Assembly: GCA_022652945.1 (NCBI GenBank) | Contig: JALCRV010000007.1 | Location: 42,722-106,721, forward strand | From: Bacilli bacterium | GTDB lineage: Bacteria; Bacillota_I; Bacilli_A; RFN20; CAG-288 | Length of the DNA: 64,000 nucleotides | Direction of reading: 5' to 3' | Notes under the pieces: model-generated | The model's input: only the letters and a program-made list of their open reading frames with translations | Told to the model about the DNA's origin: nothing | Databases searched by the model: none | In this document: in pieces, positions 54,179-61,990 of the stretch | Numbering within the stretch: the first letter of the stretch is position 1 | Layout: every line of letters starts with the position of its first letter | Translations under genes and position numbers: made by a program

Positions 54179-54324
54179 TGCAATAATTTTAATTTTTTTA
54201 TAAAAAAATAAATACAAAACCCGTAAATAATATAATCTCGATATATTTCGCTTAGAAGAAAATAGTAATTTTTTATAAGGAAGAGTGAGAAAGATAAGGA
54301 CTACTTTCAGGTAGATAAAATTCC

Positions 54325-54359
54325 AATTGCATACTTTAAGGCTAAAAATATGCAATTGA
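54325..54359. repeat. Inverted repeat CAATTGCATA / TATGCAATTG
   Basis: Perfect 10-bp arms (54325-54334 and 54350-54359) with a 15-base spacer, 100 bp upstream of the GH78 ATG. Operator or activator site is more likely than terminator since no T-run of use follows a GC stem. Confidence 0.55.
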
Positions 54360-54459
54360 ATTTTTAATATTATGATTTAGTAATTCTTGTGAGATTTTTA
54401 CAATATGGTTGTAAAGGGTTTTCATATGCTTTGATTAATTAATGAAATGAGGTGCAGCT

Positions 54460-56679
54460 ATGAAATGGATCGCCGAATGGATCAATCCCGAAGATTTTAC
54501 CCCGGATATTAATCAATCTTATCCAGCTTCTTATTTGAAAAAGTCGTTTATGGCAACCCGAGGAGAGAAATATACCCTTGTTGCCACCGCTTGTGGAATC
54601 TATGCCTGCTTTCTAAATGGAACTAGAGTAGGAGCGGAAGTCTTGACGCCAGGGCCTACCCAAGAACCAAAGATTTATGTCTACCAAGAATACGATATTT
54701 CAAATCTTATAAAAGAAGGTGACAATGAAATAGTCTTTGTCTTGCTTAACGGTTGGCATCGAACTGACACTATTTATCCTAAAGGTTATAACAGGTATGG
54801 CAATACGCTGGCTCTTTTGGCTCAGATTATCGATAAAAACGATTTGGTTATTTTAAAGACCGACAATACTTGGCTAGCCAGCCAAGAAGGGCCCATCCGT
54901 TATTCGGATCTGATGGGCGGAGAAACCTGCGATTTAACTAAAGAAGATATCGTTAACTGGCATCCAGTCTCCATTGTAAATATAAAAACCGAAACGATAG
55001 TAAAGGAAACGCGCCATCAGATTTTGGAGCACGAACACTTTAATGGGAAAGACCTCTTTACTCCTAAAGGGGAACATGTCATCGACTTTGGCCAAAACCT
55101 TGCCGGTTATGTCCAAATCGATATCCAAGCCCGAAAAGGACAGAAAGTGGTTCTGGAGTTATTCGAAAGCTTGGATAGAGATGGCAACTTTCAAAATGGC
55201 AATTTTCAGGCCATGGATCCGGGCGTAGTCAGTCAGAAAATTACCTTGATTTGCCGCGAAGGACATAATGTCTATAAGCCCCTGGGCGGTTATTGGGGAT
55301 TCCGTTATGCCAGAGTTAGCTCGGAAACTAAGGTGGAAGGGAAAGATTTAACGGCCATCGCGGTCTATAACGATGTTAAGTTCCTCTCTGTTTTTAACTG
55401 CGGACTTCCTCAGGTAAATCAGTTCTTTAAGAATGCTGTCTGGTCATTTAAATCAAATCTTGTCGGAATTCCAACAGATTGCCCGACCAGAGAAAAAAGC
55501 GGCTGGACTGCCGATTACCAGGCCTTTATCTATACGGCCATGTATTTGGCTGAAGTCTATAACGATAGTATTTTTTACCTCGATCAGCTGGCTGCGGGGC
55601 AAGGAGAAGATGGGCATTTGATGGTCTTTGCCCCTAATCCGATTCACCCTTGGATGCATGACGGGTCTTCAGGCTGGTGCGATGCGATCGCTATTATCCC
55701 AGAGAAGCTATTTGAAAGGTACTTTAATCCTCAAGCGCTGAAGAAATATTATGACTCTATGAAAAAGTTTGCTGATTACGATTTAAAAAGAGCCAAAGAA
55801 TCAACCCGCCCTGAATATCTTAATAACCCTTATAAGGATTATGTCCTCGATCACGGTTTTCACTTCGGCGAATGGCTGGAGCCGGGGGATGATCAGTTAA
55901 AAACTATCCAAGACATAATGAAAAATGGCGCTATAGAGGTTACCACGGCCTATCTTTATAACACCTGCCGAATTGTTTCTGAAGCTGCAGGTCTTCTAGG
56001 TAAGAAAGAGGAAGAAAAGTTTTATGCCAAGGCCGCCGAAGGCTGCAAAAAAGCCTACAACTGGCAGTTTGTTAAAAACGGGGAACTGGTTAATTCCACC
56101 CATATGTGCAACTATGTAAGACCTCTGCAGTTTGGTTTACTTGATAAAGAGGTCGCTAAAAAGGCCGCGAGTCATTTGAATCAAATGTTAATCGCTGCTA
56201 ACTATGTCCCTAATACGGGATTTCTCACTACTCATATTCTGCTGAAAGTCTTAGTCGATTACGGTTATGCTGATACGGCATATAAGACCTTCCTTCATCA
56301 GGGTATCCCCGGCTGGATGTATCCGCTCTCTAAAGGTGCCACCACTATCTGGGAACAATGGGATGGGATTGATAGGGAAGGAAATATCCACGGCTCGCTT
56401 AACCATTACACTTACGGAGCGGCGATCAGTTTCCTTTTTGACTCGGTCTTAGGGATCAGGTTAGAAAGAGGGAGACTTACTATTTGCCCGCATCCTTATG
56501 AGGAAATGGGTCATGCGGAGGCAACTTACGATTCACCATTTGGTAAGATCGTCTCGAATTGGAAATATCTAGGCCATAAGGTTTCTTACCACATTGAAGT
56601 ACCTATCCAAGCCTCCATTATCTTACCTGAGGGGACAATGAAGATTGTTGAAAAAGGGAAGTACGACTTTTGCTTTTAG
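54460..56679 (+). CDS. GH78 alpha-L-rhamnosidase, cytoplasmic
   Basis: Inverting alpha-L-rhamnosidase of 739 residues without a signal peptide. N-terminal beta-sandwich with YACFLNGTRVGAEVLTPGPT and the rhamnosidase-N/CBM-like LLNGWHRTDT; (alpha/alpha)6 barrel with DCPTREKSGWTADYQAF (Asp340, Glu345, Asp352) and GATTIWEQWDGID (Glu632), the two acidic clusters of GH78; C-terminal sandwich. In the first cluster the usual DERLGWTGD is shortened to EKSGWTAD, one residue less than typical. GAGGTG precedes the ATG. It removes terminal rhamnose from imported glycosides. Confidence 0.9.
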   Translation: MKWIAEWINPEDFTPDINQSYPASYLKKSFMATRGEKYTLVATACGIYACFLNGTRVGAEVLTPGPTQEPKIYVYQEYDISNLIKEGDNEIVFVLLNGWHRTDTIYPKGYNRYGNTLALLAQIIDKNDLVILKTDNTWLASQEGPIRYSDLMGGETCDLTKEDIVNWHPVSIVNIKTETIVKETRHQILEHEHFNGKDLFTPKGEHVIDFGQNLAGYVQIDIQARKGQKVVLELFESLDRDGNFQNGNFQAMDPGVVSQKITLICREGHNVYKPLGGYWGFRYARVSSETKVEGKDLTAIAVYNDVKFLSVFNCGLPQVNQFFKNAVWSFKSNLVGIPTDCPTREKSGWTADYQAFIYTAMYLAEVYNDSIFYLDQLAAGQGEDGHLMVFAPNPIHPWMHDGSSGWCDAIAIIPEKLFERYFNPQALKKYYDSMKKFADYDLKRAKESTRPEYLNNPYKDYVLDHGFHFGEWLEPGDDQLKTIQDIMKNGAIEVTTAYLYNTCRIVSEAAGLLGKKEEEKFYAKAAEGCKKAYNWQFVKNGELVNSTHMCNYVRPLQFGLLDKEVAKKAASHLNQMLIAANYVPNTGFLTTHILLKVLVDYGYADTAYKTFLHQGIPGWMYPLSKGATTIWEQWDGIDREGNIHGSLNHYTYGAAISFLFDSVLGIRLERGRLTICPHPYEEMGHAEATYDSPFGKIVSNWKYLGHKVSYHIEVPIQASIILPEGTMKIVEKGKYDFCF

Positions 56680-56779
56680 TTTGTCACCTAACATGATTTT
56701 AGTAAGCGCCTAAATAAGGCTCATTTCTGACGATTATGATAAAATTTAATAAATGTTAAAAAAGGGCACTAAACAACAT

Positions 56780-57745
56780 ATGAAAACCTTGATTTTAAAA
56801 GATACGGATTTAAATGTCTCTCCTATGTGTTTAGGGGGAGCCAATTTCGGGGATACGATGGATGAACCCACCTCCTTTCAGGTCCTCGACCGTTTTATGG
56901 AACTAAATGGGAATTTTATCGATACCGCGAATATCTATGGAAAATGGTTAGCTGGTAATCTTGATCGGAGCGAGTTGATTATCGGAAAATGGTTAAAAGA
57001 ACGTCAGGCCTATAACAAAATCATTGTGGCGACAAAAGGCGGACATTTTAAACTGCGCCCTCCTTTTAATAGCCGGGTCGATGAAGAAGATATCAGGGCC
57101 GATTTAGAGGAGAGTTTAAAAGCTTTAGGAGTTCCTGTCATCGATTTTTATTGGCTGCACCGGGATAATCCAAAAAAACCGATCGGGGAAATCCTTGAAT
57201 TAATGGAGACCTTAAGAAAAGAAGGGAAGATCAGATATTATGGAGGCTCCAATTATTCTTTGAAAAGAGCTCAAGAAGCCAAGAATTATGCTGAAGAGCA
57301 TCACCTTCATGGCTTTTACGCTCTCTCAAACGAATATTCTTTAGCCAAAAAGAATCCACCTTCGGGTCTTTTTCACGATAAGACCTTAGTCGTGGAAGAT
57401 CAGGAATTTATCGCTTTCCATCAAAAAGAACAGCTTCCTTTGATTCCTTATACTTCCTCCGCCCACGGCTTTTTCAGCAAATACTTGGCTGATACACTGG
57501 ATGGAAAACTTAAGAAGACTTATCTTAACGAGACGAATATCAAGATTGCGAAAGTCTTAAAAGAAGAAGCTAGTAAAACGGGAATTTCCATCTACGCTTT
57601 ATCTCAAGCCTGCCTGATGAATTTACCTTTCCAAGTAATCCCTGTAGCCAGCGTTTCTAAAGTGAGCCAACTGGATGATTTTGAGAAAGCTTGTGATTAT
57701 CAGGTGAAGGAAGAAGTGATGAAACAAATCGCGGCTTGTTTATAA
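56780..57745 (+). CDS. Aldo/keto reductase
   Basis: 321-residue NAD(P)H-dependent oxidoreductase of the AKR superfamily (YajO/Tas-like). TIM-barrel motifs CLGGANFG, DTANIYGKW (Asp and Tyr of the tetrad), ATKGG (Lys) and YWLHRDNP (His), then YGGSNYSLKR and IPYTSSAHGFFS. ATG 56780 is favoured because the family N-terminus (KTLILKDTDLNVSPMCLGG) starts there with AAGGG upstream; an ATG at 56753 has no site. Reduction of a released aldose or ketose is possible, but no substrate can be read from sequence. Confidence 0.88.
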   Translation: MKTLILKDTDLNVSPMCLGGANFGDTMDEPTSFQVLDRFMELNGNFIDTANIYGKWLAGNLDRSELIIGKWLKERQAYNKIIVATKGGHFKLRPPFNSRVDEEDIRADLEESLKALGVPVIDFYWLHRDNPKKPIGEILELMETLRKEGKIRYYGGSNYSLKRAQEAKNYAEEHHLHGFYALSNEYSLAKKNPPSGLFHDKTLVVEDQEFIAFHQKEQLPLIPYTSSAHGFFSKYLADTLDGKLKKTYLNETNIKIAKVLKEEASKTGISIYALSQACLMNLPFQVIPVASVSKVSQLDDFEKACDYQVKEEVMKQIAACL

Positions 57746-57799
57746 AAGAAACAGATTAAGAGAAGTAATAAAAAAATAAGGATGGGCATTGTCGAAAAT

Positions 57800-57832
57800 A
57801 AATTGACCCAAAATTGACCCAAAATTGTCCCA
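57800..57832. repeat. Three tandem 11-bp repeats beside tRNA-Leu
   Basis: AAATTGACCCA occurs twice exactly (57800-57810, 57811-57821) and once with one change (AAATTGTCCCA, 57822-57832), next to the tRNA terminator. Confidence 0.8.
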
Positions 57833-57834
57833 GC

Positions 57835-57860
57835 AAAATAAAAAGCCCGATTTCTCGGGC
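57835..57860 (-). terminator. Terminator of tRNA-Leu
   Basis: On the minus strand, GCCCGA-GAAA-TCGGGC hairpin followed by TTTTTATTTT, directly after the tRNA 3' end. Confidence 0.88.
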
Positions 57861-57872
57861 TATTCTTGCTAC

Positions 57873-57955
57873 TGGTGCGGTCAGGGAGAATCGAACTCCC
57901 ATGGTTTCCCATACGCCCCTCAAACGTACGCGTCTACCAGTTCCGCCATGACCGC
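57873..57955 (-). tRNA. tRNA-Leu (anticodon GAG), CCA encoded
   Basis: 83 bases on the minus strand with 7-bp acceptor GCGGTCA/TGACCGC, discriminator A and an encoded CCA. The D-arm begins TGGCGGAACTGG, the anticodon loop is TTGAGGG (anticodon GAG, reading CUU/CUC), the variable arm TGGGAAACCA is of class II type, and the T-arm GGGAGTTCGATTCTCCC is standard. Confidence 0.95.
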
Positions 57956-57966
57956 AACGCTTTATT

Positions 57967-57996
57967 ATTATAAATACACAACTTACCTAAAAGCAA
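57967..57996 (-). promoter_or_regulatory. Promoter of tRNA-Leu
   Basis: Minus-strand TTGCTT (57996-57991), 18-bp spacer, perfect TATAAT (57972-57967); transcription would start a few bases before the tRNA 5' end at 57955. Confidence 0.6.
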
Positions 57997-58154
57997 TAGA
58001 AAAATAGCCTATATTTTGCGTTTACGTAATCCTAGGCTTTTATTCTTCTTAGGAAGTTAAAACAGGAGAGTTTAATTGCTAATGAAACTTAAGTTATGAC
58101 ATAATATAGCCGAGATCAAAAAATATCTTTGCTACCTTTAATCGGAGGAAAAGT

Positions 58155-60068
58155 ATGCGTAAAACAAACTTGGGGCTGCTGGTTGCTTTTCTTTCTGCTT
58201 TCGGCTTAGTTTCCTGCGGAGGAGGGATCGAAGTCTCTTCTTCCTCTTCGGCCTCTTCTTCCGCTTTAGGAGTTTCTTCTAGCTCCTCTTCTTCTGCGGT
58301 TTCCTCATCTATCTCTTCTTCTATGGAGAGCAGTGTTTCAAGCGATAACTCCTCTTTTAGCTCAGAAGTTAAGAAAATATATGCCACCGAGGGAGAATTT
58401 GACGGGGTCAACAATGAGGTCTTAGAACAAAATCTCTGCTATCAGCAACCAATCTGGGGCATGGAGATGAGCCAACATTATCCTTTAAGCAGTCTGGATG
58501 ATTTCCATCCGACCTTGGCTTTTGATGATAATGGCAGCTTGGGTTTCCAGATGACTTACGCCTACGATGATACTTACACCTGGCACCTGAAGAATTCATT
58601 TACGTCGATCGGTAAGACCAGCGTTCCTTCGGAATATTTGCAGAATATTATTTTTGAAGCGCCAACCGCCTCGCCTTTAAGTGGAAAAGTAACCTCTAAA
58701 GGACTGGTCAATTGGAATCCGAACGCCACGATCATGGCTAATAACGGAGTTGTTGTCGCTAATCAAGTGGTCGATATGTCAACCCAGATCGATAGCGTCA
58801 CTTTAACTGATGGAACGGTGGTCGCGGATTGGACCTTAGCTCCGGTCAATACTGCCTTCGCTACCGCTTCCGGGAAGACTTTTACTCCTTTAAAGGCTTC
58901 CAATAAGACAAATATCAAGATTATGAACGGGACAGCCCAGATTGGGACTTTCTCCGTCCGTGTCTTATCCGAAGGTCTTTATGAGATGGCTCAGTATCTT
59001 TCCGATAATCCGCTTCATAAACAATATCAGGCTTCCTTGATCCGTGAGAGCGATTCCGCACTGATCGCAACCGGTCTTCATCAGGATAATTATTTCTCCT
59101 TAGAAGATAAACTCAAGGGGACCAAAAAAGGCGTGCTGCTTTATGGCAACGATAAGGTTCCAATCGGGTTTAAGAAAGAAGCGGATAAAATAGTCGCTGA
59201 TGCTTATGGTGCCTATCCTCTTGATCATTATCTTCCGGGGCAGTCTTTCCCCTTAGATGATCCTTATTCTTACCTTACCGATTCTCTTAATCCGGCTTTC
59301 CCTTCGGAAGCTAAAGTCATCATTAAATCCAGCCTTAATCAGTTTTTTCCGCTTTTCTCTTCTTATCTTTTAGGTGATACCTTTAAAGAATTAACAGAAA
59401 GCGCAAGCGAGCCTGGGTTTATCGGAGCGAGCTTTGATAAGACAAATAAGGAATTCACCTTCGAATTATATCAACATGCAGAAGGGACTTCTGACTACAC
59501 CAAAGCCGGCTATCAGATCAAAGTCGCAATTCCGAGTCAAGGCGATGAGGAAGTGGAAAACTTCCTAGTAAATGGGACCGCCCCTGACTTTATCAAGGTG
59601 CCTACCTCTTTAGTTAGCGCCTATAGCGTTTTAAGCGAAACGAAAAATTACACCCTCGAATCTTCTTCTTACTGGACCAAAAAGGGCTCGGAGGAGAAGA
59701 TGGAGAGCGGGGATGAGCTGAAGGGAGTGGAAAATAAAGCCCACCTTTACCAGACTACTTGCCGCTCCTATATCGATGGAAACGATTACTATGGAGAAGA
59801 CTTAGCTCATTACTGCTATAAAGGAGCGGTCATCAGAAACGATAAGCTTTATCTGATTAACGGTATCCCTGATTATGTTAAAGGTGTCACGACTTGGATG
59901 AAGACTGATGTCACCTCCTGTACTGTAGCTTCAAGCAGTGAGACCAAAGATATCCTTGATTTATGGCAGAATACGAACGTCATGACTTATCTGACCTCCG
60001 CTGAAGTGGTAAAAGAGAATTTGGATAAGCTAAATCTTCATACTTTAAACGTCGATGAAATCCTTTAA
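58155..60068 (+). CDS. Large surface lipoprotein, function unknown
   Basis: 637-residue lipoprotein: lipobox LVSC (Cys21), then an extreme Ser-rich linker (to about residue 73). I recognise no domain. Residues about 160-280 have an Ig-like strand pattern (SGKVTSKGLVNWNPNATIMA, VTLTDGTVVADWTLAP); the rest is mixed alpha/beta with many Tyr and Asp. AATCGGAGGAAAAG precedes the ATG; a TTGCTA/CATAAT pair near 58076-58105 may be its promoter. Monocistronic, convergent with the sensor operon across a bidirectional terminator. Confidence 0.7.
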   Translation: MRKTNLGLLVAFLSAFGLVSCGGGIEVSSSSSASSSALGVSSSSSSSAVSSSISSSMESSVSSDNSSFSSEVKKIYATEGEFDGVNNEVLEQNLCYQQPIWGMEMSQHYPLSSLDDFHPTLAFDDNGSLGFQMTYAYDDTYTWHLKNSFTSIGKTSVPSEYLQNIIFEAPTASPLSGKVTSKGLVNWNPNATIMANNGVVVANQVVDMSTQIDSVTLTDGTVVADWTLAPVNTAFATASGKTFTPLKASNKTNIKIMNGTAQIGTFSVRVLSEGLYEMAQYLSDNPLHKQYQASLIRESDSALIATGLHQDNYFSLEDKLKGTKKGVLLYGNDKVPIGFKKEADKIVADAYGAYPLDHYLPGQSFPLDDPYSYLTDSLNPAFPSEAKVIIKSSLNQFFPLFSSYLLGDTFKELTESASEPGFIGASFDKTNKEFTFELYQHAEGTSDYTKAGYQIKVAIPSQGDEEVENFLVNGTAPDFIKVPTSLVSAYSVLSETKNYTLESSSYWTKKGSEEKMESGDELKGVENKAHLYQTTCRSYIDGNDYYGEDLAHYCYKGAVIRNDKLYLINGIPDYVKGVTTWMKTDVTSCTVASSSETKDILDLWQNTNVMTYLTSAEVVKENLDKLNLHTLNVDEIL

Positions 60069-60110
60069 ATAAAAAGTCTCGCCTAGTTAAATCTCATTCT
60101 TAATCAATAA

Positions 60111-60155
60111 AAAAGCCTCTTAATCGGTCCAGATGGACTTAGGTAAGAGGCTTTT
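60111..60155. terminator. Bidirectional Rho-independent terminator
   Basis: AAAAGCCTCTTA (60111-60122) pairs with TAAGAGGCTTTT (60144-60155); the loop holds a small GTCC/GGAC hairpin. Its last base is the end of the leftward lipoprotein gene. Confidence 0.85.
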
Positions 60156-61990
60156 TAAATCGAGGGGCTTAAAGGCGAATTATTAACTAGATAACCTTGA
60201 TAGACCTTATAGAAATCTAGCCTGCTATTGGTCTCCTGATAAGTGAAATCTGGAGCTATTTCCTTTAAGGAAGAAAGGAAGAGGTCATTGGTGACATAAG
60301 CTAAAGTATAATTCTTCTCATCCTCCACCTCGGTCCCGTCTTTAGTTAACGAAGTGACTTCCTTACTATTTGAATCCTTGATAACTTTCATCCCGGACAC
60401 GTAAAGCGGGAAATAAACCTTCTGGCTGCGGTTAGTGATCTTCAGACCTAAGGAAATCAGCTTCTTAAGATATTTGCCAGGGAGAGAAATAGTAATGATA
60501 TTCCCGTCTTTCAGCACCGGGATATTGATAAAGTTCTCAGAAAGCTTCCCCTGATAGACCTTGCCCCAGGAAGCCCCGTTCTCATCAAAAACTCCGTCTT
60601 TTCTTTCACCTAAAGCCGCTAAGGAGACATCAGCGAGTTTTTTAGAGTCCAGAACATCCGCCATCAACTGGGCGGTCTGTTCCTTACTGAAATCCTGGCT
60701 GAACTCCCCGTAAGCACCTTTGTTAACTTCCTGAAGATTATAAGCGTGAAGATAATCTAAATCATCTAAAAGGTGGGAAGGGGAAATATTGGAGAAAATA
60801 TCATCGCGGAGATTCTTACCGATCGTCGGAATCACATCGTTAAAATATTCGTTAAGCGGATTAGCGATCAGCGCTTGACTCGATAAGAAGAAAACATTCT
60901 GGAAGAAAGGAGAAATTTCTGGAGTAGTCACCCCGTTTAAAGGATAAACGGTAGACTTGCTATTCCCCGACATCGCCACCATTCCTTCCACCGAGGAAAG
61001 GAAGGAAAGGACCTTTAAACCGGCTTCTAGTTTCTTCTCTTGGCCTTTCTCCCCCAGCCTTTTAGCCAGCCCGAAATTCATCAAAGCGGAAGTCTCCAGA
61101 AGCTGGTGGGTATTTTCTTTCCCGAGGAAGGGGAAAGAAGCGAACTCATCTGTATTGCTCTTCTTAGTGATCAAGCTATCTAAAAGGGCTTGTCCATTCG
61201 AGACATAAAGTATCGCTGATTTTCGTTTATTGATGAAATTATCGTAAGTGGAGCCGTTCCAGAGATTCATATCATCAAAGCTGAAGGCGTGAGCCTTGAT
61301 CAGTTGATTTAAAGCCGAAACCCCATCGGAAAGCCCTTCTTTACAAGAGCCGGTGCCCTGAGAGTAAGAAGTCAGCCAAGTCGCGGGCAAGGAATTAAAG
61401 GCATCAAAAGTATGGGCAAGACTAGTTAGTAAAGAGAAGCAAGTCTGATTATTCGCTCCGCTTAAGGATAAAGGCGTAATCCCGCCTTTTTGATAGATGG
61501 TCTGACATAAAGTCACAAGTTCATCAAAAGTAGTCGGGACGGCCCAGTTATTCTCAGTAAATAAGGTCTTATTATAAGCGAAAAACTTAACTCCCAAAGG
61601 ACCTGGCAGCACATAAATCTTTCCTTCGTTCTGGTAGCTAGCCCAGATATCGCTTTGATATGAATTAGCAAACGAATAAGCGGAAAGATCTAATAAGGCA
61701 TCCTTTTGGACTTCGGCGGAAGGTAAGGAAGGGGAAATCACCAGATCGCTAGCATCATCTTTAACTAGTTGCTGAAGGATATAACCGGAAGGATTCCGCC
61801 CCTTATAAAAATCAGTCTGGAAATCAATATCCGGGAACTTCTTAGTTAAAGCATCTAAAAGAGCGCATTGGTCGCTGAGGGGATAATTCAAAGTCAAAGT
61901 GACCTTTTCCTCTTCAGCCTGTTGACAAGAAGGCAAGAAAAAGACCAAGAGGGAAGAGAGTAAAAAGGAGAAAACCTGTTTACTTCGCAT
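60155..61990 (-). CDS. Solute-binding lipoprotein fused to a 5'-nucleotidase-C-like domain
   Basis: 611-residue lipoprotein from ATG 61990 (GAGGCGAATAAAC just upstream, signal peptide with lipobox LPSC, Cys22). Residues about 30-430 resemble family 1 extracellular solute-binding proteins (LLDLSAYSFANSY, GPLGVKFFAYNKTLFTENNW, VPTTFDELVTLCQTIYQKGG). The C-terminal ~140 residues resemble a 5'-nucleotidase C-terminal domain (INIPVLKDGNIITISLPGKY, KNYTLAYVTNDLFL) without the metallophosphatase domain. It overlaps the hybrid-kinase gene by 11 bp. The pairing suggests a surface receptor that feeds the kinase rather than an importer, since no permease adjoins it. Confidence 0.72.
   Translation of the reverse strand: MRSKQVFSFLLSSLLVFFLPSCQQAEEEKVTLTLNYPLSDQCALLDALTKKFPDIDFQTDFYKGRNPSGYILQQLVKDDASDLVISPSLPSAEVQKDALLDLSAYSFANSYQSDIWASYQNEGKIYVLPGPLGVKFFAYNKTLFTENNWAVPTTFDELVTLCQTIYQKGGITPLSLSGANNQTCFSLLTSLAHTFDAFNSLPATWLTSYSQGTGSCKEGLSDGVSALNQLIKAHAFSFDDMNLWNGSTYDNFINKRKSAILYVSNGQALLDSLITKKSNTDEFASFPFLGKENTHQLLETSALMNFGLAKRLGEKGQEKKLEAGLKVLSFLSSVEGMVAMSGNSKSTVYPLNGVTTPEISPFFQNVFFLSSQALIANPLNEYFNDVIPTIGKNLRDDIFSNISPSHLLDDLDYLHAYNLQEVNKGAYGEFSQDFSKEQTAQLMADVLDSKKLADVSLAALGERKDGVFDENGASWGKVYQGKLSENFINIPVLKDGNIITISLPGKYLKKLISLGLKITNRSQKVYFPLYVSGMKVIKDSNSKEVTSLTKDGTEVEDEKNYTLAYVTNDLFLSSLKEIAPDFTYQETNSRLDFYKVYQGYLVNNSPLSPSI

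Larger units (their letters stand above)
54106..54459. other. AT-rich divergent region between marR-like and GH78 genes
   Basis: 354 bp with no coding frame I can support. It holds the leftward promoter at 54150-54178, a TTCTAG/CTAGAA inverted repeat overlapping it (54136-54141 and 54162-54167), and a strong inverted repeat at 54325-54359. The stretch 54180-54300 is almost pure A/T with no structure that I can name. Confidence 0.5.

Noticed and set aside
57700..57912. Minus-strand 70-codon open frame covering the 11-bp repeats and part of tRNA-Leu
   Set aside because: It overlaps a clear tRNA and its terminator and has no family resemblance.
58230..58360. TCTTCT-rich tract suggesting a microsatellite or phase-variable repeat
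   Set aside because: It encodes the Ser-rich linker after the lipobox with mixed Ser codons; no uniform repeat unit long enough to support slippage. The same applies to the linkers at 19480 and 45690.
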